This document shows positions 26,976 through 34,757 of a stretch of 36,864 nucleotides of DNA, piece by piece. This stretch comes from Deinococcus planocerae. Its GTDB lineage: Bacteria > Deinococcota > Deinococci > Deinococcales > Deinococcaceae. The stretch covers positions 1 through 36,864 of the forward strand of contig NZ_PNOR01000037.1 of NCBI RefSeq assembly GCF_002869765.1, given 5' to 3'. Positions within the stretch are counted from its first letter, which is position 1. Every line of letters begins with the position of its first letter. The notes under the pieces are model-generated. The model was not told the DNA's origin. It ran no database searches and saw only the letters and a list, made by a program, of their open reading frames with translations. The position numbers and the translations under genes were made by a program.

Positions 26976-26999
26976 CCCCGGCGCCAGCCGGGGAGGGCC
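26976..26999 (-). promoter_or_regulatory. GGCCCT-hairpin leader element, before PRTRC ParB
   Basis: A perfect 7-bp stem (CCCCGGC/GCCGGGG, 26976-26993) with a 4-nt loop abuts GGCCCT (26994-26999) and ends 23 nt before the start codon. Confidence 0.65.
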
Positions 27000-27002
27000 C
27001 TC

Positions 27003-27016
27003 GAATAACGTTATTC
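27003..27016. promoter_or_regulatory. Palindrome GAATAACGTTATTC, candidate parS/operator 1
   Basis: A perfect 14-bp palindrome, identical to the one at 27063-27076, with centres 60 bp apart. It lies upstream of the PRTRC ParB gene and is AT-rich in a GC-rich context. It could be a ParB-binding centromere site or an operator. Confidence 0.6.
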
Positions 27017-27062
27017 AAGGGGCCGAGTGAAGTCGGTGACCCTCAAGAAGAGGCAGTCGCCG

Positions 27063-27076
27063 GAATAACGTTATTC
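27063..27076. promoter_or_regulatory. Palindrome GAATAACGTTATTC, candidate parS/operator 2
   Basis: Second perfect copy of the 14-bp palindrome; see 27003-27016. Confidence 0.6.
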
Positions 27077-27188
27077 GATCTCCGTCACCAAGCCGTTCTT
27101 GCAAATCTCGGATGAGGTGCTCCGCTGCCTCCGCACCCCCACGCGGTCACTTCCAGTTACTCCATCGGCACGCCATACCATAGGGTGC

Positions 27189-27557
27189 ATGAGGTTCAAT
27201 CTTGCTCTCGCCCTCGCCCTGCTCGGCACGGCTCACGCCACGTGGACGCCGGAGGGTCGCCGGATCGAACGCTCCAGCACTTCACGCACCGACACGACCG
27301 TGCGTTTTACCTTGCGTCCTGGGGAAGACCCCGTGCGTGCGGCCCTAGATTGCCTCGCGGCGACACGGTTGGATTTCCCGAACGCAACTTGGTTGGATTG
27401 CGTCGCCTACACCCCCGAGGGGTTCGCCAAGCTTTCAGGGCGCATCCGCCCCTGTTACCACACCGTCGCGCGCTGGTTCGTAGACGATGCAGGCATGATC
27501 CGCCTGTACTTTGCGGCAGACGACCGCCAGTACCCGAAGTCGTGCCCGGCACCATAA
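27189..27557 (+). CDS. Small secreted hypothetical protein
   Basis: A 122-residue protein beginning with a clear signal peptide (MRFNLALALALLGTAHA, probable cleavage after AHA). The mature part has four cysteines (near 55, 70, 88 and 119) that could form two disulfides, and no known motif. ATG 27189 lies seven bases after a TACCAT box, consistent with a leaderless message. It is the only plus-strand gene in the partition region, between the two ParB genes and between candidate centromere palindromes. Function unknown. Confidence 0.65.
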   Translation: MRFNLALALALLGTAHATWTPEGRRIERSSTSRTDTTVRFTLRPGEDPVRAALDCLAATRLDFPNATWLDCVAYTPEGFAKLSGRIRPCYHTVARWFVDDAGMIRLYFAADDRQYPKSCPAP

Positions 27558-27722
27558 CGAGCAGCGCGTCGCTTGATGGTCGACGGAGTGATCCCCTCGT
27601 GTCACGGCGCGTGACCGCTCCTGCCTGACGGCTGCCCACTTGCCCCAAACGCTTGAGCGTCCGGTGATCACCGAGACACTGTGAGAGCATGGGCACGTGA
27701 AGCAGGAATCAGGAACAGTCAG

Positions 27723-27752
27723 GGCGGCCACCTCAACAAGGAGGTGGCCGCC
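27723..27752. terminator. 12-bp perfect hairpin after parAB
   Basis: GGCGGCCACCTC and its exact complement flank a 6-nt loop. It lies between the convergent ends of parB (27772) and the secreted-protein gene, and could stop transcription from either side, although no T-run follows on either strand. It abuts the third palindrome. Confidence 0.5.
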
Positions 27753-27753
27753 T

Positions 27754-27767
27754 GAATAACGTTACTC
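27754..27767. promoter_or_regulatory. Third GAATAACGTTATTC-like palindrome (13 of 14)
   Basis: GAATAACGTTACTC differs at one base from the palindromes at 27003 and 27063. It lies five bases past the parB stop, directly beside the 12-bp hairpin. Confidence 0.55.
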
Positions 27768-27771
27768 AACC

Positions 27772-28689
27772 TCAGTCGCCCAGTAGTTCATGCAGTCGGC
27801 GGATGAGTTTTTCCGCCTCCACGCGCTGCTCACGGGGAAGTTTGCCCAAACGCCGGGGGGAGATCTTTCGACGCAGGCTCAGGAGTTGCGCGTCCGCGTC
27901 ACTCCGGGGGGTGGGCTTCAGCTGAGCCACGACATCCGTGAGCGCGGCGTGACTGAGTTCTTCCTCCAGCACCCATTTCAGGAGGGCCGTGTGGTGCTCC
28001 TGCGGAGCGCGGGCGATCAACAACGCCTTGGTGTATTCTAGTTTTCCCGTCTGCACGGCCTCGACCAGGGCCTCCGGTAGCCGCAGGGCAGGGAGCCCGT
28101 TGGTGACGAAGGAAGGCCACTTCTCCCGACCGAGCTGAGTGAAGAGGTGTTCGAGCTGATTGACCTGCTCAGGGTCGCTCTCCGGCTGGTTACGCAATTC
28201 CCTGAGACGCTGAATGGCCTCCTCGGGTGTGGTCTGGAACAGGGCGGCGACCAGGCGCAACTTGTAGCTCACCTCGTCGTAGCGGTTGAGGTCCTCACGT
28301 TGCAGGTTCTCGATGGCGGCCAGGAGTTCGACCTGCGCGTCGGTCAGGGTGCGGACCCGGGCGGGAACACTCGGGAGTCCGGCGAGCTGGGCAGCACGCC
28401 AGCGGCGCTCTCCGTACACGATCTCGAACTGCCCACCCTCCAGGGGGCGCACCATCAGCGGTTGCAGGACGCCCTCCTCCCGAATGCTCTCGGCCAACGC
28501 CCTCAGGCGCTCCTCGTTGAAGAATCGGCGAGGTTGCCGGGGGTTGGGCTGCAGGACGTTGATCGGGAGGTGCTGAACCTCGCCCACCTCAACATCCTGG
28601 GGAAGGGGCGCTCCCGAAAACTCGAGCGAGCGGCTCAGCAGAGTGCCCATGCTGGGAGCCTTGGGCTTCTTGAAGGCATTCTTGGTCAT
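27772..28689 (-). CDS. parB: Chromosome/plasmid partition protein ParB
   Basis: A 305-residue ParB. The N-terminal CTPase domain has LPINVLQPNPRQPRRFFNE, cut within limits, near 43-60, and the hallmark box GERRWRAAQLAG near 93-104; ENLQREDLN follows near 126. The helix-turn-helix region is of the type with TPEEAIQRLRELRN. The basic C-terminus (RRKISPRRLGKLPREQR) should aid dimerisation or DNA contact. Its ATG overlaps the stop of parA by four bases, so the pair is translationally coupled. ParB loads on parS and stimulates ParA ATPase to segregate replicon copies; the palindrome just past its stop is a candidate site. Confidence 0.92.
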   Translation of the reverse strand: MTKNAFKKPKAPSMGTLLSRSLEFSGAPLPQDVEVGEVQHLPINVLQPNPRQPRRFFNEERLRALAESIREEGVLQPLMVRPLEGGQFEIVYGERRWRAAQLAGLPSVPARVRTLTDAQVELLAAIENLQREDLNRYDEVSYKLRLVAALFQTTPEEAIQRLRELRNQPESDPEQVNQLEHLFTQLGREKWPSFVTNGLPALRLPEALVEAVQTGKLEYTKALLIARAPQEHHTALLKWVLEEELSHAALTDVVAQLKPTPRSDADAQLLSLRRKISPRRLGKLPREQRVEAEKLIRRLHELLGD

Positions 28690-29465
28690 GCGCCGCTCCC
28701 CAGGGCTTGCTTGATCTCCTGCCAGATCTCGACGAACTGCGAGAGTTCGGTGGGGGCCTGCCCAAAGACCTTCTCGTAGGCACTGAGCGCCTTCACGACC
28801 GTATTCAGGCGCGGATGGGCGTTGAGGGCCTCGTTCGCCTCGTGGGCCATGCCTTTGCGGGCATCGAACCGGTTGAGGATGATCGCGTAGTTGAAGCTCT
28901 CCAGCGCCGCTTCGAGATCAGCCAGGAGTTCGAGGGTGGTGGCGAGGCGGTCGACATCCATGCCGGTGGGCAGCACGGGGACCAGCACCACGTCGGCCAC
29001 CGTGGCTGCACTCTTGAGCACCTCACGGTTGTTGGGCGGGGTGTCGATCAGGACGGTCACGCCAGTTTTGGCCAGCTCGCGTGCCTGACGCATCAGCGTG
29101 TTGCGCTCGGCGGGCATGACCTTGAAGGGGAGGGTCAGGCCCTCGGCGGCGGCGTGCTGTTGCCAGCGAAAGGCGCTCACCTCCTCGTCGGCATCCAAAA
29201 CCACCACCTGGTCACGCTCCTGCGCGATGGCGGCCGCGAGATGCATGGTCAGCGTGGTTTTGCCAACCCCTCCCTTCAAGCTGACCACCGCGATGATGCG
29301 GGGTGCGTCTGCGACAGGAGGTCGGATCGCAGCACCGGGGACAATGGTCGCGACCGCTTCGCCGTGCTTCGTCACGACCAGCGGCTCTCCGGTCGTTCCC
29401 ACCTGACGCAACATCTCCGGAAGCTCCTCGCGGAGTGCACGAATCCCAACGGTCTTGGGTGCCAT
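28686..29465 (-). CDS. parA: ParA ATPase with N-terminal YefM/Phd-type DNA-binding domain
   Basis: A 259-residue fusion. Residues 1-45 (GIRALREELPEMLRQV, then GEPLVVTKHGEAVATIVP) have the pattern of the Phd/YefM antitoxin DNA-binding fold. From about 55 a ParA/MinD ATPase follows: deviant Walker A KGGVGKTT at 64-71, DADEE at 91-95 and Walker B VLIDTPP near 134-140. ParA normally carries either no DNA-binding extension or a helix-turn-helix for autoregulation; here the antitoxin-type domain would serve. The promoter contains two TGTACA cores, the sequence bound by YefM. ATG 29465 lies six bases past a TACACT -10, suggesting a leaderless message; the longer reading from 29582 would cross the operator and is rejected. 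No toxin gene is adjacent. Confidence 0.9.
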   Translation of the reverse strand: MAPKTVGIRALREELPEMLRQVGTTGEPLVVTKHGEAVATIVPGAAIRPPVADAPRIIAVVSLKGGVGKTTLTMHLAAAIAQERDQVVVLDADEEVSAFRWQQHAAAEGLTLPFKVMPAERNTLMRQARELAKTGVTVLIDTPPNNREVLKSAATVADVVLVPVLPTGMDVDRLATTLELLADLEAALESFNYAIILNRFDARKGMAHEANEALNAHPRLNTVVKALSAYEKVFGQAPTELSQFVEIWQEIKQALGSGA

Positions 29466-29471
29466 AGTAGG

Positions 29472-29500
29472 AGTGTACACATGTGTACACATTTGAGCAA
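29472..29500 (-). promoter_or_regulatory. parAB promoter (TTGCTC, 17 bp, TACACT)
   Basis: On the minus strand -35 TTGCTC (29495-29500) is 17 bp from -10 TACACT (29472-29477), and the start codon begins seven bases past the -10, so the message is probably leaderless. The operator palindrome fills the spacer and -10. Confidence 0.65.
29473..29490. promoter_or_regulatory. parA operator palindrome with two TGTACA cores
   Basis: GTGTACACATGTGTACAC is a perfect 18-bp palindrome with TGTACA at 29474-29479 and 29484-29489, exactly 10 bp apart. TGTACA is the core hexamer recognised by YefM, and the adjacent ParA carries a YefM/Phd-type domain. Binding would cover the spacer and -10 box, giving repression. 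Confidence 0.75.
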
Positions 29501-29505
29501 GCTCT

Positions 29506-29519
29506 GAATAACATAATTC
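29506..29519. promoter_or_regulatory. Degenerate GAATAAC-type palindrome upstream of parA
   Basis: GAATAACATAATTC keeps the outer arms of the GAATAACGTTATTC sites (11 of 14 bases) and lies six bases beyond the -35 of the parA promoter. It could be a weaker ParB site. Confidence 0.35.
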
Positions 29520-29643
29520 AAGAAATGAGCCCGCATCCATCCTGCGAGGGGCCATCCCAACGGGAATGAGCCTGGACATCAAGGAGCAAAGGAGTTCAAG
29601 CGCCTTGCGTCTGCAAGGCTATCTTTCAGCCGCCGTTGGCACA

Positions 29644-30483
29644 TCAGACAGGTACTGGTCCCGCCGCACTGGCTACGGGTTGCGTCAGTCGCACCCACCT
29701 ATCCTCGATCAAGGCTGCAAAGTCCCGGGCAGACGTGTCCCAGCGCACCCACTGGTTGGGATAGAAAAAACGCTGCTCGTGCCGCAGCGTTTCCCCCTGT
29801 CCCTCAAAGCGCCACATGATCGCCACACCACTGGGACTGGTTCGCTGCCAGGGGGCGCAGAGCCCTCCGGCATCCACCTCCACGAAAAGCAGTGTGCGCG
29901 CGTCCATCTCCAGGTGCAACATGGCCCGACCGCTGCATGCGATGCCGGATGGGTTGTAGGACACGGCCTTGTGTCCGGCTGGTACGGGCCGCCCCAGATA
30001 CTTCGCCAGCCGCTTGAGGTAGCGCCGCGCATCCCTTTCAAAGGCCTTTTTTGCTGGCTCGTTGTAACTAATGCCGCCGCGAGCGTCCTCGTAGGTTCCG
30101 AGAAGAGCCTCTCCCTGCCCACTCTGCTGGGCACGGTGGACGAAGCGCTCGGCCCGCTGACGCCATCGGCCCTCGTCCCCGACCAGGAACAATGGGGCAG
30201 GGGAGAGGCTCTTCAGGAAGTCGGCACTGACCTGGCAGGATTCCGGGTTCCGCGTCTCGCTGACGGGCGGCAGCAGCAGCAGGTCCTGCCCGTAACAGCG
30301 GCCCGGATTGAGCGAGGCCAGGGGGACGACAAAGGCCCGCGTCAGGCCCCGTGAGGTCACGGCCAGGTAGGCTTCACGGGTTTCGACTTCCAGCCCGCTG
30401 ATCTCGCTGCTTGGCTTCTTGCGCCGCTCGAAGTGCTGTCTCAGGGCCTCCCGAACGTTGCCGTGGGTATCGAGGGTAATCAT
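29644..30483 (-). CDS. Hypothetical protein
   Basis: A 279-residue protein of unknown function. ATG 30483 is preferred to an upstream ATG (30543) because the longer reading passes through the leader hairpin; no Shine-Dalgarno is present and the hairpin ends 12 nt away. The middle contains a charged helical stretch (KKAFERDARRYLKRLAKYLG) and a beta-rich region follows (GRAMLHLEMDARTLLFVEVD). No catalytic signature or signal peptide is visible. With the next gene upstream it forms a two-gene unit ahead of the partition genes, both carrying the leader element. Confidence 0.65.
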   Translation of the reverse strand: MITLDTHGNVREALRQHFERRKKPSSEISGLEVETREAYLAVTSRGLTRAFVVPLASLNPGRCYGQDLLLLPPVSETRNPESCQVSADFLKSLSPAPLFLVGDEGRWRQRAERFVHRAQQSGQGEALLGTYEDARGGISYNEPAKKAFERDARRYLKRLAKYLGRPVPAGHKAVSYNPSGIACSGRAMLHLEMDARTLLFVEVDAGGLCAPWQRTSPSGVAIMWRFEGQGETLRHEQRFFYPNQWVRWDTSARDFAALIEDRWVRLTQPVASAAGPVPV

Positions 30484-30495
30484 GCCAGCCGCTAA

Positions 30496-30519
30496 CCCCC
30501 GCCCCCGCGGGGGAGGGTC
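30496..30519 (-). promoter_or_regulatory. GACCCT-hairpin leader element, before 29644-30483
   Basis: A perfect 7-bp stem (CCCCCGC/GCGGGGG, 30496-30513) with a 4-nt loop abuts GACCCT (30514-30519) and ends 12 nt before the start codon. Confidence 0.65.
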
Positions 30520-30529
30520 GAGGGCGGCA

Positions 30530-30979
30530 TCAAGCCGCAGCATCGGGTGTCATGGATTGCTCCCCGGCCCGTGCCAGGCACAGCAGGTAGCCCAGCATGC
30601 CTAATTGCCGCGCGTCCATCACCGCTGGATCGCCTGCTTCACAGTGCTGGGACGGTTCCAGTGTCCGGCTGGGCCGGTAGACCCCGCCGCGTGGGAAACA
30701 CTGCCTCTGCGCTTCCAGGAAACCCCAGGCCCATTCCAGGGGCAGGGGCGCCCGGCGCTGGAGCCAGACCGTCCAGAGGGCCGGCACAGCGGCCTGGAGG
30801 GGCAACTCTCGGACGAACTCCCACAGGTCGTCCTCACGCACGTACACGTCGAGGCGCGCGAGGCTACTGCCAGCCTTGCCCAGCACGTGGATGGGCGCCG
30901 GACCGAAACGGCTGAGCGCGTAGTGAACAGGCATCTGGTTGAGCTGCTCAGCGACAGCGGAGAGGGAAGAAGGAAGCAT
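30530..30979 (-). CDS. Hypothetical protein
   Basis: A 149-residue protein with no recognised motif. It appears to be a small alpha/beta protein (VHYALSRFGPAPIHVLGKAG near the start, then DLWEFVRELPLQAAVPALW). It has two short hydrophobic stretches but no convincing membrane segment. It is divergent from the RNase H-like gene at 31031, sharing a 51-bp intergenic space that also holds the hairpin element. Its stop is 46 bp from the start of the next gene on the same strand. Function unknown. Confidence 0.6.
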   Translation of the reverse strand: MLPSSLSAVAEQLNQMPVHYALSRFGPAPIHVLGKAGSSLARLDVYVREDDLWEFVRELPLQAAVPALWTVWLQRRAPLPLEWAWGFLEAQRQCFPRGGVYRPSRTLEPSQHCEAGDPAVMDARQLGMLGYLLCLARAGEQSMTPDAAA

Positions 30980-30989
30980 GGCTCTTCGT

Positions 30990-31009
30990 CACCTGATAGG
31001 GTGAGGGCC
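30990..31009 (-). promoter_or_regulatory. GGCCCT-hairpin leader element, before 30530-30979
   Basis: A short stem (CACC/GGTG plus one weak pair, 30990-31003) with loop GATA abuts GGCCCT (31004-31009) and ends 10 nt before the start codon. Confidence 0.5.
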
Positions 31010-31030
31010 GACTTCAGGAATAATGTATAT

Positions 31031-31714
31031 ATGACGCGCCCATCTCAGGTCCAAATTGCCTCTGACGCTAGCGCTAAGGGGACACAGGCAGCCTTTGGCG
31101 GCGTGCTGGAGTTTCCAGATGGCGTGCGTGTCGAGGTGTCAGGCCCACTGCCTCGCTCAGAACATCAAGAGGCGACGGCTGCGCTTGCAACGTTGCGGTA
31201 CCTGCCGCCTGGTACTACTGCCGTGCTTCAGGTCGATGCGCAGGAGGATGTGCTGCGCGCTGTGTTGTGCATCACCCACCCATGGGTAACTGTGACACGG
31301 ATCCTTAGAAACAGCAGTCCTCTTCACGAGCGCGCCCACGATTTAGCGCGTGCGGCCCTCAAAGCTCAGGGGAAAGAGTATATCTCGCCGGGTGAAGAAA
31401 CGGAGCCAAAGATCGCTGTGTATACCCACCAGAGTGTGGACAGCCCAGCCCCTCGATATGCCGTGGCTTACTGGAGTCAGGGTGAGGTTCAAACCAGGAC
31501 GGGGCAGATCACGGCACAGCAGACCAGGGCCCTCACCCTCCGCATGTTGCAGGAGCAGGCGGAAGCCGCTGCGCCCGTCGGGTATGAGGTCGTTGAGGCC
31601 CGTTACGCCACCACCAAGCACGCACGGCCGGAATGGGGGGCTACGCGTGACCAACTAGCCGCCCTGCGGAGCGAGTGCGCCAGGGTACTCAGTTTAGGGA
31701 GTAAAGGCGACTGA
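31031..31714 (+). CDS. RNase H-like domain protein
   Basis: A 227-residue protein. The N-terminal half has the RNase HI pattern: an acidic residue in the first strand (IASDASAKG, D12), a strand pair GGVLEF and VRVEVSG, a glutamate starting the helix SEHQEATAALATL (E44 or E47), and an aspartate at the end of the next strand (VLQVDAQ, D69). These could form the metal site. The second half (KIAVYTHQSVDS, then YAVAYWSQGEVQTRTGQ and a helix) may be a second, degenerate copy of the fold. ATG 31031 follows an AT-rich stretch (AATAAT six bases upstream), compatible with a leaderless message; the longer reading from 30605 is rejected. Its 3' end overlaps the convergent regulator gene by 26 bp. Confidence 0.65.
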   Translation: MTRPSQVQIASDASAKGTQAAFGGVLEFPDGVRVEVSGPLPRSEHQEATAALATLRYLPPGTTAVLQVDAQEDVLRAVLCITHPWVTVTRILRNSSPLHERAHDLARAALKAQGKEYISPGEETEPKIAVYTHQSVDSPAPRYAVAYWSQGEVQTRTGQITAQQTRALTLRMLQEQAEAAAPVGYEVVEARYATTKHARPEWGATRDQLAALRSECARVLSLGSKGD

Positions 31715-34700
31715 GCGTTGCTACCTGACCTGCGGCCAAGGAGCGAAGGGCTTCCTCCGCAGCCGAGGTCAACACGGCTTCACCCATCCGGCGGCTTAGG
31801 GCGATGACGCGTTCGAATGCCTCGGGGGTCTGTGCCAGGTCGGCTGCCTTAATGAGCCAGGCGAGCGCCGTACGCGGGTCCTGCACCTCCACCTGGGCTG
31901 CCGCCTCCTGAAGCAGCCGTACAACATGGCGGTTGACGACCTCGCGGTGGTGTTCTACCCACTCACTCTTGCTGTCTGGCAGGAACGGCCCACCGTACAG
32001 CCGTAAGACCTCACGGGGTTCGTGGCGCCCCAGAATAACCTGTGCATCGCACGTGACTTGCACCGCGTCGTTGATGACCCACTCCGGGTTCCTGCGCCCC
32101 TGTCCCGGGAGAATCAGGTCCGCCGGGAAGGGCACGCCCGAAGCCCTTGCTGCCTCTCGAAACGAAGCGTTTAGGGTGTTGCGGGCAGTGTGCGCCGATT
32201 GCCGGGCACGTTTGAGGTCCACCCCATCCCATACCCGATCTGCGAGTTCATCTTGCCGTGCTTGTGGGTGCAGGATGCGGTAGACCAGAGCCTCGATAGC
32301 CGACACGTGGCCCAGCCGGACGTTCTGGCCGTTCAACGTTATGCTCACGCGACCCAACGTGGAGAGGTGCAATTGGAGGGGCGGTAGTGTTTGATCTGGG
32401 GTCGTCAGGCAGCGTTGCAGGACTCCTTTAAAGAGAGGCGCGTGCCAACCACGTCGAATGAATTCGCGCAGCAGCGGTTCAAAGTGCGGGTGAACCATCC
32501 GGACGTGGGCTAGCTCTTCGGAAGCTCCTTCCAAGGATTGCGCGAGGCCATCCGCATGTGTGCGGTCCAATTGCCCTCGCACCCGCATAATCTCCGCACG
32601 AAGCCCTTCGGTGAGGACATGCCTGACGTTGTACACCTCCAAGGTTTCTGCCGTCGCCTGATCCAGGTGGTACAGGGCGTCCTCCAACTGGCCGTTCGAG
32701 TACGCGAGGTACGCCAGCATCTTCAGCCTGCTGATCCAGGCGGCTGAAGTGAGCTTCTCCCGGTCTTCCCCCATGAGCAGCCGAAGGCGGTCGAAGGCGG
32801 CAACCGCGCTCGCCTGCTGTCCCCACAGCAACTCGGTGTAGAAGAAGTACATGAGGGCATCCGCAGCGATAGAGAAATTTTGCTGGCGCAGGAATTCGTC
32901 GAAGGCCTGCCGTGCCAGTTGTACGCCCTCATCGACGCGGCCCTGGGCATGACGAACCTCGGCCAGTCTGAGCTGCGTCACCGGCACGCCGAGAGGATAA
33001 TTCCGCTCGCACGCCGTCAGGTAGGCCTCCAGCAGTTGTGCCGCCTCATCGGCCCGATCCTTGGACAGGTACAGGGATGCCAGCCTATCGACAATCGGCA
33101 TCAGACGGTTGGTGAGCCCAAGCTGCTGTCCGGCGAGGTAGGCCCGCTGGTGCTCCTGCAAAGCCAGGTCCCGCTCCTCCTTCTGTTCCAGAATGAAGGC
33201 CTTGACGGAGAGGGCCGCGATCTTCAGGCTCACGTCCCCAATCGCATCTGCACGCCGCACCGCCTCATCCGCTGCGGTCAGCCCGGCGTCCAACTGCCTG
33301 ACACTTTGGAGGTACGCCGCCTTGAAACGCAACAGTTGGATGATGTCCCGCTGTTCGGTCGCTACAGCCAGACCGGCCTCGATGTGCTCGATCATCAGGG
33401 GCATGTTGCCCGCCCGGTACGCGTCGAGACTCAGGGCCAGGTGGGCTGTTGGTGTCGGAGCGAGGCGCAATTGCTCCTGCGCGAGGTCCCGTCCACGTTC
33501 CGCTTCCCCGGTCTCCAGCAGGGCCAGGGCCAGCAACGACCGCAGCGGTGGGGTTAACCGCGAGGTGGGTATGTCCTCCAGCGCTTCCCGGACGAGTAGC
33601 CAGTCCGCCGCGCGATACCAGCGGGGCGTCAGCTCCTCCGCCAGCCGCATTGCCAAGTCCTCGCGCCCGGCGCGAACGTAGTTTTGAATAGCGCTGTAGG
33701 GCTGCCCGTTCGCTTCTGCCTGCTGGCCCACCTTCAGGTGCAGCAACCGCCAGAGGCTCACGTCTTGTCGCAATTGCTCAGTCAGCCATTCCCGCACCAC
33801 GTCATGGGGTGCGAACTTCCCCCCGCCGAGCGGGGTGAGAGGCAGACCGGCCCGCAGCACAACGTCCAACCAGCCTGCGGGCAAGGGAATGTCCAGGTGC
33901 TGAACTTCCTCCACACTCCAGGTGTTGACGACGGCCAATTGCGGCAGCACTCGCCCAATGTCTTCAGGTAAGGCGTCGATCAGTTCCTGCACGAGCACGG
34001 TGCCCGGGACGGGTGTGGGTGCTTGGTGGGTGTACAGGGCCAGCATGACCCCAGCGGGCCAGCCCTGATACTGCTCGTGGACGACCGTGATGGTCTTGTT
34101 CTGTGTGCCGAAGTGTTGTGCGGCTGCCCGGGTGTCTTCTGCCGTGAACGCCAGTTCGTCCGCCGGGATCAGGAGACCCTCACCCCGCGCGAGGAACGGC
34201 GCGGCGCTGAACGACGAGGCGGCATGTTGGGCGATCAGGAAACGGTGCCCTTCACCGAGGGCGGTAATGAGGTTGGTCAGGGCACGGGCCGCATCACTGC
34301 CCAGACGCTCTCCTCCGTCGAGAACAAAGGTCAGATCCGTGGTGTGAGCGTTCAGGTCCTCGGCGAGCGCCGCGGTAAGTTGTTCACGGTTGGCGTCAAG
34401 CAGGCTGACCCGGTCCCAGTTCTCCATCCTGACTTCGGCAAGCGTGCTGGCCTGCGCGAGGTCGGCGAGCAGGGTTTTTGGGTCCTTGTCCTCTTCGTTC
34501 AGTCGGAGCCAGACGACCGGTGTCTTCTGTCGCCTGGCCCATTGGGCTAGGGCAGTGGTCTTGCCGTACCCTGATGGTGCGACGAGGAGCACAACTTTTG
34601 CGTTCCCCCCGCGCTCGATCCGGTCGTAGATATGACGGCGATCCACCTCAACGGGCAGGGCCGTCGGGACAGCAAACCTAGGGTTCTGTCGTGCTCGGTG

Positions 34701-34730
34701 CGGACCGGGCGACCCGGAGGGGGGAGGCAT
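31689..34730 (-). CDS. STAND-type transcriptional regulator with C-terminal SARP/BTAD-like domain
   Basis: A 1013-residue protein. Walker A APSGYGKTT is at 51-59, followed by a MalT-like NTPase region (VVWLRLNEEDKDP, then LTFVLDGGERL as Walker B). A long array of TPR-like helical repeats spans roughly 330-760. From about 787 a winged-helix plus BTAD region follows (LSTLGRVSITLNGQNVRLG, YRILHPQARQDELADRVW, then LRLYGGPFLPD). BTAD domains usually sit beside the winged helix at the N-terminus in SARP regulators; here the block is C-terminal. It probably senses a ligand through the STAND module. ATG 34730 is chosen because the frame further upstream reads into the tmRNA gene; a TAGCAT box lies five bases before the ATG. 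Confidence 0.8.
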   Translation of the reverse strand: MPPPSGSPGPHRARQNPRFAVPTALPVEVDRRHIYDRIERGGNAKVVLLVAPSGYGKTTALAQWARRQKTPVVWLRLNEEDKDPKTLLADLAQASTLAEVRMENWDRVSLLDANREQLTAALAEDLNAHTTDLTFVLDGGERLGSDAARALTNLITALGEGHRFLIAQHAASSFSAAPFLARGEGLLIPADELAFTAEDTRAAAQHFGTQNKTITVVHEQYQGWPAGVMLALYTHQAPTPVPGTVLVQELIDALPEDIGRVLPQLAVVNTWSVEEVQHLDIPLPAGWLDVVLRAGLPLTPLGGGKFAPHDVVREWLTEQLRQDVSLWRLLHLKVGQQAEANGQPYSAIQNYVRAGREDLAMRLAEELTPRWYRAADWLLVREALEDIPTSRLTPPLRSLLALALLETGEAERGRDLAQEQLRLAPTPTAHLALSLDAYRAGNMPLMIEHIEAGLAVATEQRDIIQLLRFKAAYLQSVRQLDAGLTAADEAVRRADAIGDVSLKIAALSVKAFILEQKEERDLALQEHQRAYLAGQQLGLTNRLMPIVDRLASLYLSKDRADEAAQLLEAYLTACERNYPLGVPVTQLRLAEVRHAQGRVDEGVQLARQAFDEFLRQQNFSIAADALMYFFYTELLWGQQASAVAAFDRLRLLMGEDREKLTSAAWISRLKMLAYLAYSNGQLEDALYHLDQATAETLEVYNVRHVLTEGLRAEIMRVRGQLDRTHADGLAQSLEGASEELAHVRMVHPHFEPLLREFIRRGWHAPLFKGVLQRCLTTPDQTLPPLQLHLSTLGRVSITLNGQNVRLGHVSAIEALVYRILHPQARQDELADRVWDGVDLKRARQSAHTARNTLNASFREAARASGVPFPADLILPGQGRRNPEWVINDAVQVTCDAQVILGRHEPREVLRLYGGPFLPDSKSEWVEHHREVVNRHVVRLLQEAAAQVEVQDPRTALAWLIKAADLAQTPEAFERVIALSRRMGEAVLTSAAEEALRSLAAGQVATLSRLYSLN

Positions 34731-34735
34731 GGGGT

Positions 34736-34741
34736 ATGCTA
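34736..34741 (-). promoter_or_regulatory. Candidate leaderless -10 for the STAND regulator
   Basis: TAGCAT on the minus strand, five bases before ATG 34730. No clear -35 is seen 17 bp upstream. Confidence 0.35.
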
Positions 34742-34757
34742 GCCGCCTTCGAGGGGC

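Noticed and set aside
30605..31030. Longer N-terminus for the RNase H-like protein
   Set aside because: It overlaps the divergent gene at 30530-30979 and its leader element and has shadow-like composition.
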